The notes under the pieces are model-generated. The model searched no databases and was not told where the DNA came from. It saw nothing but the letters and a program-made list of their open reading frames with translations. Shown piece after piece: positions 5,917-6,660 of a stretch of DNA of 6,660 nucleotides (position 1 is its first letter; every line of letters begins with the position of its first letter). Made by a program: the position numbers and the translations under genes. The stretch spans positions 1 to 6,660 of the forward strand of contig CAKAPY010000074.1 in the NCBI GenBank assembly GCA_916719935.1, given 5' to 3'. Source of the stretch: an uncultured Actinomyces sp. (GTDB taxonomy: Bacteria > Actinomycetota > Actinomycetes > Actinomycetales > Actinomycetaceae).

Positions 5917-6660
5917 TCAGGAAAGTGCTGCGGTGATCGCAGGCAGGAGATCATAGAGGTCGCCCACGATTCCGTAGTCAGCAACCTCAAAGATCGGGGC
6001 ATTGGCATCACTATTGACGGCAACGACGACCTTCGAATCGGACATGCCCGAGGTGTGCTGAACCTGACCGGAAATGCCGGCGGCAAGGTACAGGTCCGGA
6101 GCAACGTGCATGCCGGAAACACCAACATAGCGGTCCTTGGACAGCCACGCGGTTCCTTCAGCCAAAGGACGGGAGCAAGCCAGCTCGGCGCCCAGTGCTG
6201 CGGCCAGGTCGCGGGCAATCTGCAGATCTTCCTCGGCCTTGAAGCCACGACCGGCTGCGACAATGCGACGTGCGGCAGCAAGGTTAGCGGGGCCCGAACC
6301 AGCGGGCTCCACAGCGCTCACGCTTGCCTCGTAGTGTTCTTCCGAACCGGCCTCGGGCGCAACTTCTGCACCCTCAACGGGGGCTCCACCTTCGAGGACG
6401 ACAACAGCACCACCGGGGAAGGAAATGCTTTCCTGTGTCAGGCCACCAAAACGCGAAAGTTCGGCCTCGCCAGCGGAAACGCGGAGCGCACCGTTGATGA
6501 GGGGAAGGCCAAGGCGCGCGGCAACAGCACCGGCGAGGACACGCTCAACGGGACGGTTCGCGGCAAAGATAATATCTGCGCCAGCGCCTTCCAGCACAGC
6601 ATTCGCTGCGGGGGCAAAAGCCTCAAGAGGCGCTTTGCTTCCACGACCGATGGTCACAAC
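5917..6660 (-). CDS. fixB: FixB / electron transfer flavoprotein alpha subunit (5' end outside the window)
   Basis: The last 247 residues of an ETF alpha-type subunit are visible; the frame is open through base 6660. Family members are about 310-320 residues, so some 60-70 N-terminal residues lie outside, and the GTG at 6657 is internal. With FixA it forms the FAD-carrying heterodimer that oxidises NADH and hands electrons to FixC. The visible N-terminal part (ADIIFAANRPVERVLAGAVA) belongs to the alpha-beta domain. The C-terminal FAD-binding domain starts near ARRIVAAGRG and carries LGAELACSRPLAEG, the near-invariant GISGQVQHTSGM (about 195-206), and VAVNSDANAPIFEVADYGIVGD near the end. The stop is eight bases before the fixC ATG. 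The neighbouring fixC and fixX make FixB a better name than a plain fatty-acid-oxidation EtfA. Confidence 0.94.
   Translation of the reverse strand, partial: VVTIGRGSKAPLEAFAPAANAVLEGAGADIIFAANRPVERVLAGAVAARLGLPLINGALRVSAGEAELSRFGGLTQESISFPGGAVVVLEGGAPVEGAEVAPEAGSEEHYEASVSAVEPAGSGPANLAAARRIVAAGRGFKAEEDLQIARDLAAALGAELACSRPLAEGTAWLSKDRYVGVSGMHVAPDLYLAAGISGQVQHTSGMSDSKVVVAVNSDANAPIFEVADYGIVGDLYDLLPAITAALS

Noticed and set aside
5030..5956. A 308-codon plus-strand open frame
   Set aside because: It lies wholly opposite fixC and the end of fixB, has no ribosome binding site or recognisable motif, and reads as the reverse-strand shadow of a well-conserved gene.

Overview
The window looks like chromosome from an actinobacterium of moderate G+C. 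The clues are an RNase J gene next to an actinobacterial PepR-type M16 zinc protease, strong AGGAGG ribosome binding sites, and frequent GTG starts and stop/start overlaps. The G+C is visibly lower than in Streptomyces or mycobacteria and would fit a host-associated member of the Actinomycetaceae, but that placement is a guess. All functional genes lie on the minus strand.

Right part (about 4294-6660): a fix (electron-transfer flavoprotein) operon read leftwards as fixB (5' part outside the window), fixC, fixX. Spacings are short and each gene has its own Shine-Dalgarno; fixA is presumably just outside the right edge. The products resemble the FixABCX complex, which passes electrons from NADH through flavins to a quinone and to a low-potential ferredoxin-type acceptor. 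FixX keeps only four cysteines, like my recollection of E. coli FixX and unlike the six I recall for diazotroph versions.

Middle (3532-4280): the only plus-strand gene is a LacI-family regulator that looks broken. Its DNA-binding half is intact, but the effector domain jumps reading frame near 3900, its pieces are scattered in two frames, and the C-terminal part is missing. The surviving open frame stops inside a strong hairpin that also serves as the likely terminator of the convergent fix operon.

Left part (1-3363): a second minus-strand operon begins at the divergent intergenic region 3364-3531. Its order is a four-helix membrane protein with a Ser/Ala/Thr-rich tail, the M16 metalloprotease, a GNAT acetyltransferase, and RNase J (cut by the left edge). 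The first three are joined by 1- and 4-base stop/start overlaps, so they are probably translationally coupled. In many actinobacteria dapB and dapA lie between the M16 protease and rnj; here only the acetyltransferase does.

I found no tRNA, rRNA, CRISPR array or insertion sequence. I do not see a clearly undescribed system. The points most worth checking are the decayed LacI regulator, its overlap with the fix terminator, and the fix operon itself in this type of organism.
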